Part shown: piece after piece, positions 11,281-21,195 of the stretch | Layout: each line of letters opens with the position of its first letter | Numbering within the stretch: position 1 is the first letter of the stretch | NCBI GenBank assembly: GCA_001986395.2 | Contig: MQVO02000067.1 | Coordinates: 17,178 to 81,177, forward strand | DNA from: Irpex lacteus | Lineage: Eukaryota > Basidiomycota > Agaricomycetes > Polyporales > Irpicaceae | Direction of reading: 5' to 3' | Length of the DNA: 64,000 nucleotides | Translations under genes and position numbers: made by a program | The notes under the pieces: model-generated | What the model was told of the DNA's origin: nothing | What the model saw: only the letters and a program-made list of their open reading frames with translations | Databases searched by the model: none

Positions 11281-14089
11281 ATGAGTTGGAGGCTTGGTCT
11301 ATCCTGCCCGACACTGATAGCAAAGCTCAGGTCCATCATCCGGCTCCTTTTGCGTTTGGTACAAAATCCGCGTGCACAACGATGGATCCAAACGTCCTGG
11401 AAAATGCTGCAGTGGATACACTCGTTACTGCGGAAACGACACACGAACACCCCCCAGAATGGGTCGTACTTCACTGCAGAAAATATCCAGAAACACTATA
11501 CATTTGCTTCAAGTGATGTACCGCGCAGGATCGATTCGAGTTCAGCTTGCTATACCCCGGAATCGTCTGCAATAAAACCGTCATCAAATGTTGCAATTCC
11601 ACAGTACAGCGGGGCACCTCAGAGGATGACGGAGTCACTAATATTCACTGAAGAGAAAACTGATATGGAGGATACACGATATCTATCCGGCCCTTCACGC
11701 GAAGACACGAATATCACCGTAGTGAGTCCAACGGAATCCAGCAGTGGAAACACCTCTACTGCCGAAACGCAGCGAGAAACAATTACCAGTTACAATCAGA
11801 CACTTCATCCTGGTAATCCCAAGGACATAAAGCGCTACGATAGGTCCATTAAAATGTAAGTGACGATGTGTTCAAACGAGGTGACTTGTTCCAATAACAT
11901 ATTCGAACAAAGTCCTAAGCGGTCCTCCGTAAAGGACGAAGTTAGTGTAAAGCCGTGGACATTCTTCGAAAGGTCAGGACGGATCTCGTACTAACTATTC
12001 TCAATAATGAATGTCTCATAGTCATCCACGCGATGACGGCTGGATTCGGTGTGTACACCCGGAGGGTGTGTCGTACTTTTATCATGCGGACATGGTGAGT
12101 CAACATTTCCTTCCGTTCAAATATATTCCTGACCAATCTACAAGCGCCTCTTTACGGAAGCAAACTTGGACGACCGCGAGACACGAGAAAGGCTTGAATT
12201 ATGTTTCAGCATTCTAGCGAAGAGAATCGGGGGAAACGACGTACATCCCAGGCAGCGAGATCGGATTAAACAATCTGACCTTGTACTGGAGTTCTGGCCA
12301 GACGACCTTGAGTTGTGCCTTTACTATTATGCACATCACGAAACACAGACAATTTTCTGGCTGGACGAAGTGGACTTACACGTGGAACTACAAGAAGTAG
12401 CGAGCGAAATACCTCCAACACATATGAGTGAGTACATGTGCGAACGATATAAGTCCTTTACTGACCATGAATCCTGGACCTTCAGAACATGCAATTGAGA
12501 GTTTCTACTGGTACATTCTATTTGAGTACGTCTAATACTTCGCTAGAAAGAAAGAGAAACTCACCAATCGCTCTAGATGCATCGTGACAACACGTTCGAT
12601 TCGATTTTACTCTCTCTAGGATGCATCTGGGTTATTTCCCATACGGACGACGAGAAATATCTCCCAACATAGCAGTGAAAGAACTCGAACGCCGACTGGC
12701 TTGGCTTCTTACAGGTACGAGTAATCTGCTCAGGGCAAACATCCAGGACATTCACCACGCAATGGCAAAGATGAGCTCACGTCAGTCCGCTCCCCGTCTC
12801 CGTTCGATGCTATGCAACTCAAGCAGCTAACCTCCGTGGTCGTGAATATCAAAGGTATGCGCGCACTTATTGTGAAGAGTACTCTGAGCCATTTTTCTGA
12901 TTATTAACAGACCTGGACGACGAGTATACGTTGGCTATTGCAGGTGCGCGCCTTCCGTGCATATTCTGTACCAAAACCTTACTCATACTTTGTATCAAGG
13001 CCGCCTATTAAGTGATTTGTGTGAGTCTAGTAGTGTGGTGATACCCTCGTCATAGACACTGAGCTGAAACTGTAATAGCGTGGTCGCGGTTTCTCAATCA
13101 TCATGGCGAATACGGTGCTCGCCTCAACTCAAACCAAAGTGTTTACGGAGACGATAATCCTTCTCGAGGGCCTCTCATGTCGCTATTTTACTTACTCTTC
13201 TTCAACGCTCCTGTGGGGCACTTGAAAAGTATACACAACGCGTATACGGATGAGCTCATCAAACTCGACACCTGGAAGAAACACCTAGATGATCTAGTTG
13301 ACAACTGGCGAGAATATATTCTATACGTACGTCTTCTGCACAGTGACGTAGGACATACAATGTCAAGCTTACTCTCATGCAGTCGACTGTCTTGCTGAAC
13401 GCTAACGTGGCCTTCTTGGACATCTCCAATGTCACGCCCGATGATTTTTCGCAAGTTAGTACGGTTGGTCAAGTCGCCAGCTTTATCTCGACTATCACAA
13501 GCATCGGAAGTATCATTGTCGGACTGCTACTCGTACGACAGCATCGCCCAAGCTCAGAAATGGATGCCGCAGATGCGGTACGTCAAGTCGCTCATTTCGT
13601 ACAATTCATTTAGTTGAACTACAGTTCCCAGATGGAATCGTTGGAGAGATACATCAAGCGGACGGGAAGCGTCCAGAAACTAGCTCTACTTTATGCTGTT
13701 CCGTACGCTTTTCTCATGTGGGGGTAAGCCTTTTCTCGAATCACGTCTGTCTGAGCACTTACAATGGCGTCTCTCTCTCTATCTGTAGGATGATCAGCTT
13801 CCTCGTCGCCATTGCATGGGAGTGCTTCAGCGGAGGATCCCGAGTGACCATAGTAATGTGTGCCGTTGCATTCTTCCTTATCGTCTGCTTGGCATTATGG
13901 TGCGCATATTCCGGGACTCGCAGCCTCGAGCTGTCAAGAACAGTCCTCTCTTCTTCGTGGGAGCACATCGCAAAACCGATGGAATCGTTGAGATCTCGCG
14001 CTATGTTCAGGCTCCCAAGGCGCAGGCAATTGCAAGGCAACGATTCCCCGTCTACGGCCGGTCATAATGCACGAGGCCTTGAGGCCTGA
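11281..14089 (+). CDS. Mushroom WW-like-domain protein with C-terminal membrane helices
   Basis: Function unknown; belongs to an expanded Agaricomycete family with a WW-like motif and two C-terminal transmembrane segments (recognised by pattern). Thirteen exons join in frame to 699 residues: 11281-11855, 11913-11972, 12022-12094, 12145-12427, 12486-12525, 12620-12714, 12771-12854, 12911-12943, 13000-13020, 13079-13326, 13383-13577, 13632-13723, 13789-14089. The N-terminal 190 residues are Ser/Thr-rich after a hydrophobic-basic start. The WW-like core follows (GWIRCVHPEGVSYFYHADM). Then come the family landmarks TDELTSVRSPSPFDAMQ, HHGEYGARLNSNQSVYG and LFFNAPVGHL. The helices are VASFISTITSIGSIIVGLLL and MISFLVAIAW plus VTIVMCAVAFFLIVCLALW. 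Exons 8 and 9 are only 33 and 21 nt. The start is the least certain point, since an upstream leader exon is possible. Confidence 0.78.
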
Positions 14090-16808
14090 CCTTGCTGGGT
14101 CATTCTTTTTCTAAGGACTGATGGTCTGCCGGAACATTTGAAATATACTGTAGCATATCATAGCACACTATTGTTGACATGTCGACTGTGTCCTGTTTTC
14201 CCTTTCTATATCCTCTACGGATGCTCACGTACCATGTAGTCTCATCATTTGGATCCACACGTATATCCAGGCCTAGCATTCTCCGTTGCTACGTTAACGT
14301 ACATCACCATGGTGTGCTTATTTCTGTGTCTACGTCATTGGTATTCTGATCAACCATAGCCTCCGAATTTGTCTGCAAACGTTTCCCGGATGTGCCGAAG
14401 GCTTGATCGAGTTCTTGCTGTTGACACTGAAAGAACATGTCAGCTCTTCCGACCCGTCGAAGCCAGCTATGTGTGTGCCTGGACCCCGCTTCTGCCGCAA
14501 TATTGTCGGGGACTCGCGCAGCAAGTTGTTGGTCTCCGCGCGCCATGGGACCAAACCAAGGATCTGGTTGTACCCTCTTGATATTGCCACCAGTGCACTG
14601 AGCTGTAGCGGCATCATCACGGGTATAGCCATTGAGTGTATTGGATAAACAGTACCTTGTCCCGACGTCCAGAGTGATCGACTTCCGACTACTGTACTTA
14701 AACTGCCGACCAAAATGAAGAGAATTCGCATCGTGAATCATCCGTGATATCTATTTGTGGGGGAGGGGTGCCTTGGCGCTCGAAGCTGTGCCCTTCGTTC
14801 GACTTCGCAGATCTACTGTAGTCAGCTTTCTTCTGGATCTGTTTCCCCGTCATTTTCTAATCATATTCACACGCAGCAATGATTTTGTCTTCATGTTCTC
14901 CTCGTTCCGGCTTACAGCTAAAACCAGAACGTTAGGCCGCATTTTTTCGTACACACATAGAGCGGACCACGAAAAACCTCCGGCCGTTGGGCCAGGCGTG
15001 AGCTGGAGCGAATGGGACGCGTCGAACCTCTGCGGCAGCAGTGCCGCCATCATCCCGCCAAGTCCGCCTATGTGTAAATTGATGGGAAGTGGCCTAACGT
15101 TCTGGTTTTAGCTGTAACAGATTTTGAAGTGCGATGTCGGCGTCCTTGGAGGTCACTGACCGAAGCTTTCGCACCCTGTGCGTCTGGATCGACATCCTCG
15201 ATGATGAAGAGAAATTGCTTGTCTGTACCACACTAGGAACGATATGGCCCGGGACGATATCTAGTGCGCCACCTGCCACAGGTCCGGGATCGAGCCCGAA
15301 CCCATTTGTTACAATCTGGTTTGCATTGTGAATAGTGGGGTCCCGAGTTGTAATCGCAAGAATGGAGGTACGCACTCAATTCATGGTTTTGCTTTACCGG
15401 CCCGCTTTCACTGGCACTATGAGACATGCTGTGTCCCGCGTGCGTCACTCGCAGACACCGTAAACCCTTTTATCATGTAAGCCTGTACCGGGCCTTGCCG
15501 TTAGCTTTGACCACAGTTTAGCATGCACATCTGTACAGGCTCGAGGTATATAGAGGCTAGTCACGAATGAACGAGCCCATGCACACCCAGACCTTGTTAC
15601 TAGGCAGTGGCTGCAACAGCCGGCCAGCCCATTAACCTTTCGCGTCCCGTCTGCCGGTGTGAAATACTGCATTGCCCGCCCGTTGTTGTTAAACGGCGCG
15701 TGCGTGGAAGAGATCTGTGAAAGTTTGAGCCTGAGATGAGCCTCACACCTCTAGAGCACTAAAATCACGGCAATAATCCGCGCATGAGCATCTAACATCC
15801 TTGGTCACTGAACAGAGGCCGTGTGAAAGAGTATGACCACAAAGGACAGAATCTTCTTCGAAGGCGCTCCAAGCCTATAGGGACACACAACTAGTTTGAG
15901 AAACATTCAACTTGAAGGGAGAAGTACGCACAACAATCAATTTCAAGGGTAAGTGATGCGCTTCTAAAGTTTTTAAGGCAACAATAACACGGTGGTTTGT
16001 AGCCACACGATCTGAATCAGTATGCACATATCTCCGTCATCCCTCGGCGGGTAAGCGATATATAGGCTTCTCGTAGCCTGGATTGGATCTATGTTTGCCG
16101 GCTTGAATAATAAGCTTACGGAGGCGGACGAGAAACTTGTAAACATGGACGTCCTGGCTGCCTAGCAGTAGCTCCTAGTCGCAATGTAGCTTTCTTTGAT
16201 TGTGCGGAATCTTGAACGACGAATCAAGAGGAGCATCCTTTCTTCATCTTTTCCCTTTTCAACCTAGCAATGAATTTAGGTCAAGAGCGGCTTGATCACG
16301 GCTTGAATACGTACTTGAAAAAGTGTCCCCTGAGGAATCGGACTAAGATGTACCTGATGAACGTCTCTTCTTTGGCTGAAGAGTGCCGCAAGGCTCGCTG
16401 GGTCTTCTTAAAAGTTTTGACCATCTCGAGCAAATCTCGAGATACTATTGTTTGTTCTGCTTTCATAATGGAAAGTCCAAACGAGCGCACTGCGAGCCAG
16501 TCGACAGAATAAAAGGCAGAAAATTAACGCAATAATAGCAGTCAGATGGTTAGTGGCAAGAGTGTTAGCCAACTCCGCCATCTCGACGCGGCACAACGCG
16601 GAATGAGCGTGTTCGAGTCATGTGATCGTATAATTGGGATCGCTGATTGGTTCGCAAGAAATAGGGAAAGTGCTTGAGTGTTCTGGAGCTTTGATGTCAT
16701 TGTATATACATATCATTACAAAAACGTCGATTCCTAGTCACTATCCTATTGCCATTCGGTTGCGGTCGAAGCGGTTGAAATGGCAGGTAAGTAGCCTCAA
16801 CAATCCGT
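14090..16808. other. Gene-poor region with a TIR element
   Basis: About 2.7 kb. The only supported content is the inverted-repeat element at 14912-15117. Open frames around 14304-14741 on the minus strand lack recognisable motifs and splice partners. Confidence 0.5.
14912..15117. mobile_element. Short non-autonomous TIR element (MITE-like)
   Basis: The 27 bases at 14912-14938 are the exact reverse complement of those at 15091-15117 (ends TTACAGCTAAAACC / GGTTTTAGCTGTAA). If the outermost TA on each side is a target duplication, the element is 200 bp (14915-15114), begins CAG and ends CTG. That would fit a Tc1/mariner-type MITE. A PIF-type TTA duplication is less likely because the flanks read TTA and TAA, not the same direct repeat. 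The interior has no coding potential. Only one copy was seen in this window. Confidence 0.75.
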
Positions 16809-17311
16809 TCAACCAGTGCATCTGTAGATATCCTGTGAACGCAGTAAGGTTATTATCCTTTAGCCTGTTCTTGTATTAGTTGTAAGGCCGTTGTACTCAC
16901 GATGCAGAAGTCAGGGGTACAAAGTGTATCTTGGAACCTGCAGGCGCAAGGTGCAAGGCACCCTTCACTGAGAGTGCAGGCCTGACCGCAGCCAGGCTTC
17001 GCGCGGGCCTCTAGCTGAGTGTCCAAACGCTTCGAAATAGCGGTGTTGCCGATAATATCGTTATAAGCAGTTGCGAGAGTGGGATTCTGCTCCTTGAAAC
17101 CTGGTTGGTCGATGGAGAGGACATAGCATGACTTGTCCGCAGCGTCCGCAAAGAACCCGCCTGGCCCGATACGCAGATTCTTGTCGGCGGGTTTCTTAGA
17201 CTTTAGGGTCTCAAGGTCGGGCACGGCCTCGCAGTTCGTGGCGAACGATACACCAGCAAACGTCAAGCAGACCGCTGCGACTGCAAAGAGCCTCGTAAAC
17301 TTGGGAGCCAT
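16809..17311 (-). CDS. Small secreted cysteine-rich protein, copy 1
   Basis: Unknown function; 144 residues with a clear signal peptide (FAVAAVCLTFAGVSFA) and about 10 cysteines in the mature part. Exon 1 runs 17311-16901; a 68-bp intron follows (GTGAGT...CACAG). Exon 2 (16832-16809) is only 24 nt and encodes DIYRCTG and the stop. It shares a core with the gene at 19149-19655 and the one at 44815 (KNLRIGPGGFFAD, then SCYVLSIDQPGFKEQ, then KPGCGQAC...GCLAPCACRF). The even cysteine number suggests five disulphides. A TATA box (minus strand, 17441-17447) lies 130 bp upstream of the ATG, fitting a strongly regulated secreted-protein promoter. An effector-like or cell-wall role is possible but not shown by sequence. 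Confidence 0.85.
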
Positions 17312-18245
17312 TGAACTTCTGTGAACGTCGATAACAATAAGTCAGACGAGGTACATCTCGTGAAGAGTGATTACTGACCGGTGACACGATGTTCTGGGTA
17401 AGAAGAACAGGGGGATGCTAAAGTTCGAGCCATGTCGAGATCCTTTATATCTGGCCACCGCTCCGGCAGCATTAGCGATTGGGCTGCAACATCAGGTGTA
17501 GCAGCAATGCTCCAACACGAGGCAGGTACCAATAAAGTCAAGTATCGGTCATTCCTTGCCTTGGAGTGATAACGACCAATGCAGAGATTTCAAAACGAGG
17601 AGTCACTAAACGGTTCATCAATGATCGCAGGGCACCAAATTCCTATTAATAACGTACCTCATCGCCGTAGACGAGCACAGATGAATGTCGGCCTTGGGTG
17701 ATAATGATAAACGTGCGCGCAGCTGCTCTCCTCTCGTGTGTCACTCAATGGAGATATTTGCCTGTTACGTAGTACAGCCACAGGGCTGTCATCCAGGGAA
17801 GGCAGCCTGGTCGACTTAAGAGATCTCGGCCATCTCACGCGTACATCATGCGACCGCCACCTTGACTCAGTCCGCCTGAATTATTGTATCTTTGATCCTG
17901 CCACATACTCGTAGTGAATGATACGACCCTTGCAGGATGTAATATGCGCGCACCCTATGACCATAGTTGTGATTCCAGATATGTTTGAGCTATCGTATGT
18001 ATTCAGATAATTGGGAATTCGGGCGACACGAGCTGGAGGCAGTACGCTGCTAGCAAGAAGTCTGCTTCGTACCATCCGTCCGAGTCGGCTTGATGTGAGC
18101 TGTAAAGTTTCTAACTTTATTGAGCATATATCACCGCAAACTTCAACAAAGTCTACGGTAAATCCGGAAGCTTACTAGTACTAACAACTGGGCATAGACC
18201 TCTGGAGTAGAGCTACAGTATGCGTAGAAGAAGTTCAGGTTTGAG
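17312..18245. other. Intergenic region upstream of SSP copy 1
   Basis: Holds the SSP promoter. No other gene was recognised. The MITE pair begins at 18249. Confidence 0.5.
17441..17447 (-). promoter_or_regulatory. TATA box of SSP copy 1
   Basis: TATAAAG on the minus strand, 130 bp upstream of the ATG at 17311. Confidence 0.6.
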
Positions 18246-18248
18246 TTA

Positions 18249-18519
18249 GGCCCCGTTCTGTAACGACGTTATGCCGTCTGTTACACTACGTTATTGTCCT
18301 AAATAAGGCTAAAAGTCAGTACCACTCTGTTATACTCTGCTATGCTCCGTTAACCTTACTCCGTGACTTTACGCGCACAGCGTTTGCCGTCACGTTTCCG
18401 AGCCAACCTGTTGTTTCATTGGATAGAACGTGTGACAAAGTGTTACTTTTCTGACCAAGCATCCGGTGCATAACGTAACAGAGCCATAACAGAGCATAAC
18501 GTGGTTGCAGAACGGGGCC
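18249..18519. mobile_element. PIF/Harbinger-like MITE, copy 1 of a tandem pair
   Basis: 271-bp element with termini GGCCCCGTTCTGTAAC and GCAGAACGGGGCC, preceded by TTA (18246-18248) and followed by TTA (18520-18522). TTA target duplications with GGCC-starting TIRs are typical of PIF/Harbinger MITEs (family knowledge). No transposase is encoded. Subterminal TCTGTTA/GTTAACC motifs recur inside. Differs from copy 2 at roughly ten positions, including one TIR base on each side. Confidence 0.85.
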
Positions 18520-18522
18520 TTA

Positions 18523-18793
18523 GGCCCCGTTCTGTAACCACGTTATGCTGTCTGTTACGCTACGTTATCGTCCTAAATAAGGCTAAAAGTCAGTACCACT
18601 CTGTTATACTCTGCTATGCTCCATTAACCTTACTCCGTGACTTTACGCGCACAGCGTTTGCCGTCACGTTTCACCGCCAACGCGTTGTTTCATTGGATAG
18701 AACGTGTGACAAAGTGTTACTTTTCTGACCAAGCATCCGGTGCGTAACGTAACAGAGCCATAACAGAGCATAACGTGGTTACAGAACGGGGCC
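18523..18793. mobile_element. PIF/Harbinger-like MITE, copy 2 of a tandem pair
   Basis: Also 271 bp, abutting copy 1 through a shared TTA (18520-18522), with a third TTA at 18794-18796. Here the terminal 27 bases are a perfect inverted repeat (start GGCCCCGTTCTGTAACCACG). Either one element inserted into the TTA target duplication of the other, or the pair arose by unequal exchange. Confidence 0.88.
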
Positions 18794-19148
18794 TTAGAAA
18801 TTAAGCGTGACACACCCTTATCAGTGTGACGCAGCGCGTCTCGATCGCGATCGGGCACAGACGCCAATCAGTCGAGGCACACAACCTGCGTCGATGGCCC
18901 TTGCATGTCTCACTTGTTTCGACTACTGAAGACTCTCAGACCGGTGAGGAATACCTATCTGTATGACCTTTCTGTTATCGTAGAAGTTGCCTCAAGCTCA
19001 ACTGACTTTCATTCGCACCAGGTTTCACTAGCTTGCAAATGCAATTACATTCGTATTCAATTTATTTGTATTGATTTACATAGAGATAGTTTCATGAATG
19101 CAAGCAGGGAGGATTCCCAGTCGAGTACAGAGTGCAAGCTGTGAGTAT

Positions 19149-19655
19149 CTAGCCTTTGCAGCGGTAGATATCCTAGTGCACATCAAGGTTAGTGATTACA
19201 CTCGACTTAAGTGATGTTGTGGACAGTCTAAGGCTACTCACATAACAATCACCGTAGGGAGTGCATGTCTCGTACATGAACCTGCACGCGCATGGAGCCA
19301 GGCAACCGTCCTTCGGATCGCAGACCTGACCGCAACCGGGCTTCGCGCGGGCCTCAAGCTGAGTATCCAAACGCTTAGAGACAGCGGTGCTGCCGATAAT
19401 ATCAGCGTATGCCGCCGCGAGCGTGGGGCTCTGCTCCTTGAACCCTGGTTCGTCGATGGAGAGGACGTAGCATGAGTCGTCCGACACGTCGGCAAAGAAC
19501 CCGCCTGGCCCGATGCGCAGGTTCTTGTCGGCTGGCTTCTTAGACTTGAGCGTATCAAGGTCGGTGACGGCCTCGCAATTAGCGGCAGCCGAGGTGCCAA
19601 CGAATGTAAGGCAGACTGCTGCCACAGCAGCAAGCCTCATAAGCTTCGAGGCCAT
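19149..19655 (-). CDS. Small secreted cysteine-rich protein, copy 2
   Basis: Paralogue of the gene at 16809-17311; 145 residues. Exon 1 is 19655-19242. A 69-bp intron with a GTGAGT donor and CACTAG acceptor leads to a 24-nt exon (19172-19149) encoding DIYRCKG and the stop. Signal peptide LMRLAAVAAVCLTFVGTSAA; mature core KNLRIGPGGFFADVSDDSCY, KPGCGQVC and GCLAPCACRF. The C-terminal cysteine pair is CTPYGDCY here against CTPDFC in copy 1. The two genes are in the same orientation about 1.8 kb apart with the MITE pair between them, so a local duplication is likely. No TATA box was found at the expected distance. Confidence 0.85.
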
Positions 19656-20580
19656 TCAAGGGAATGTGACAGTGATGCTTCTCTGCAAACGATTCGTAAG
19701 ACAACGTACAGGATCTCTGAGCGTGTAGACTGACCAGTGACAAATGTGCCCAGTGGGGAAAGAGAATCCGAAGATGCTGCAGGTCAACGTCCAGCCTCAG
19801 TCTCATTTGTACCCGCTAATATGGGTACCTTCCAGGCCATTTGTCACGTCTGAGCTGGAGCATGGCCTCTTTCTCTTGGGGCGAAACATGAGGCGTCGGG
19901 GTTCACAGATTAGCTGCAACCCTGAGGGCTCCTCAATGTCACCAACGATAGCGACGTTCGATAGTCACATGGACTCTAGGCGGTGTTCGCGCGCCCACCG
20001 ACTTGCATACGGTGGATCCGATATTGCCGCTAAATATAAAGCGCATCGTCATGGGGTATATCCTAAAAAGTAAATTATCGGACATTCTCCACTCCAAATA
20101 CATCCTGTTCCTGGAATGATAATGCAGGGTAGAAACAATGTTGTTGTGAACTGCGATAATATGACATTTACGGGCAGTGCATCCCGCTTCATGATAAGCT
20201 TGACATACCAGTAGCAATACGACTATGTAAGATAACGGTAGTTGTTCGAACCAGCTGTAACTTCGGGTTGCGAAGCTACGTCTCGTCCAACAATCAGTCT
20301 ACGCAGTTCTCTATCGGAGTCATTAGCAACAACACTGTAGAGATATAATACCAAAGCCACTCGACTTGTGGGCTCATGTTCCATACATGTATGAATTGAC
20401 GATTATTCACGTGAATATTCCATTCAGTACATCCCAGGCTACAACTATCTTGAGCATCAGTTTCAAAGTGTCATCACAATCAATGATCACGCACCTGACA
20501 GCAACGTTAACCCTGCACAAATTCATCCAGGCCTGCTCTTTTAACTAACCTTGCTATCTCAGAAGTGCAGAGGGGAGCGT
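19656..20580. other. Intergenic region
   Basis: Promoter of SSP copy 2 and non-coding sequence. Nothing else recognised. Confidence 0.45.
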
Positions 20581-20730
20581 TCTACACCTCGACATCAGGT
20601 GTATCGATAGCAAGAATAAAACAATCTCTGTCAGCGTCGCTGGAGTACGTTGGGCCTAGGTTTTTGCCCTTGAGGAGCTTCGACTTCAGGGTACTGACGA
20701 ACGTGTCAGTACGCTGTAGATAAGACTGTG
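20581..20730 (-). pseudogene. Relic of a third SSP copy
   Basis: The minus strand reads DTFVSTLKSKLLKGKNLGP then SDADRDCFILAIDTPD. This aligns with DLDTLKSKKPADKNLRIGP and SDDSCYVLSIDEP of the intact paralogues, but the GGFF core is damaged and a stop follows soon after. No signal peptide precedes it and the cysteine-rich half is missing. It appears to be a truncated duplicate in the same SSP cluster. Confidence 0.6.
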
Positions 20731-20984
20731 AAAGTGTCGAGTACAGTATGCTGTTAGTCAAGATAATGCGCACCCCTGCGACAATGAAACTGACCCAACG
20801 TATTGCAGTGACCACGATTGTACCAATAATTCCGAATTCGAGGGTCACGAGCTACGAGCTACCTCAAAAGGTCACCTTCTTTGCTATGGTCTCGACCTTG
20901 AATAAGTGAATCCTTGAACTTGAAGAGCTCGATCGTGACTCGGAAGAGTTCGAGCCTGAGCCAGCTGATCATGAGCGCTAGCTA

Positions 20985-21195
20985 GCATGATGGCAGGAGC
21001 GTGACATAACGCTGTGACCTAGCGTGTTTTGGACAGATCTAGATATTCGACGCGACGCGTAGCATCGATCGCAAGCAGCTAGCGCTGCAGCTCATGCATA
21101 GCCAGCCGCATTATTCCTCCCTAACTATGCTTTGAAGTGCCGCAGAGTCAACAAAGATGTTGGATATGGGTGGCTGATCATGATGCATGAGGACT
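20985..21195 (+). repeat. Solo tail fragment of the micro-exon repeat family
   Basis: Shares with the end of unit A (22205-22370) the blocks GGCAGGAGCGTGACATA, AGATCTAGATATTC, CATAGCCAGCCGC and GATATGGGT.GCTGA in the same order. It precedes unit A directly, so the left array is probably a third, truncated unit followed by A and B. Confidence 0.7.

Noticed and set aside
14304..14741. 145-codon open frame on the minus strand
   Set aside because: No motif, no splice partner, no family; overlapping frames in the same place are equally open.
16544..16632. tRNA-like sequence (A-box-like and TTCGAGTC)
   Set aside because: The anticodon arm would need an 8-nt loop and the acceptor stem does not pair; at best a decayed tRNA.
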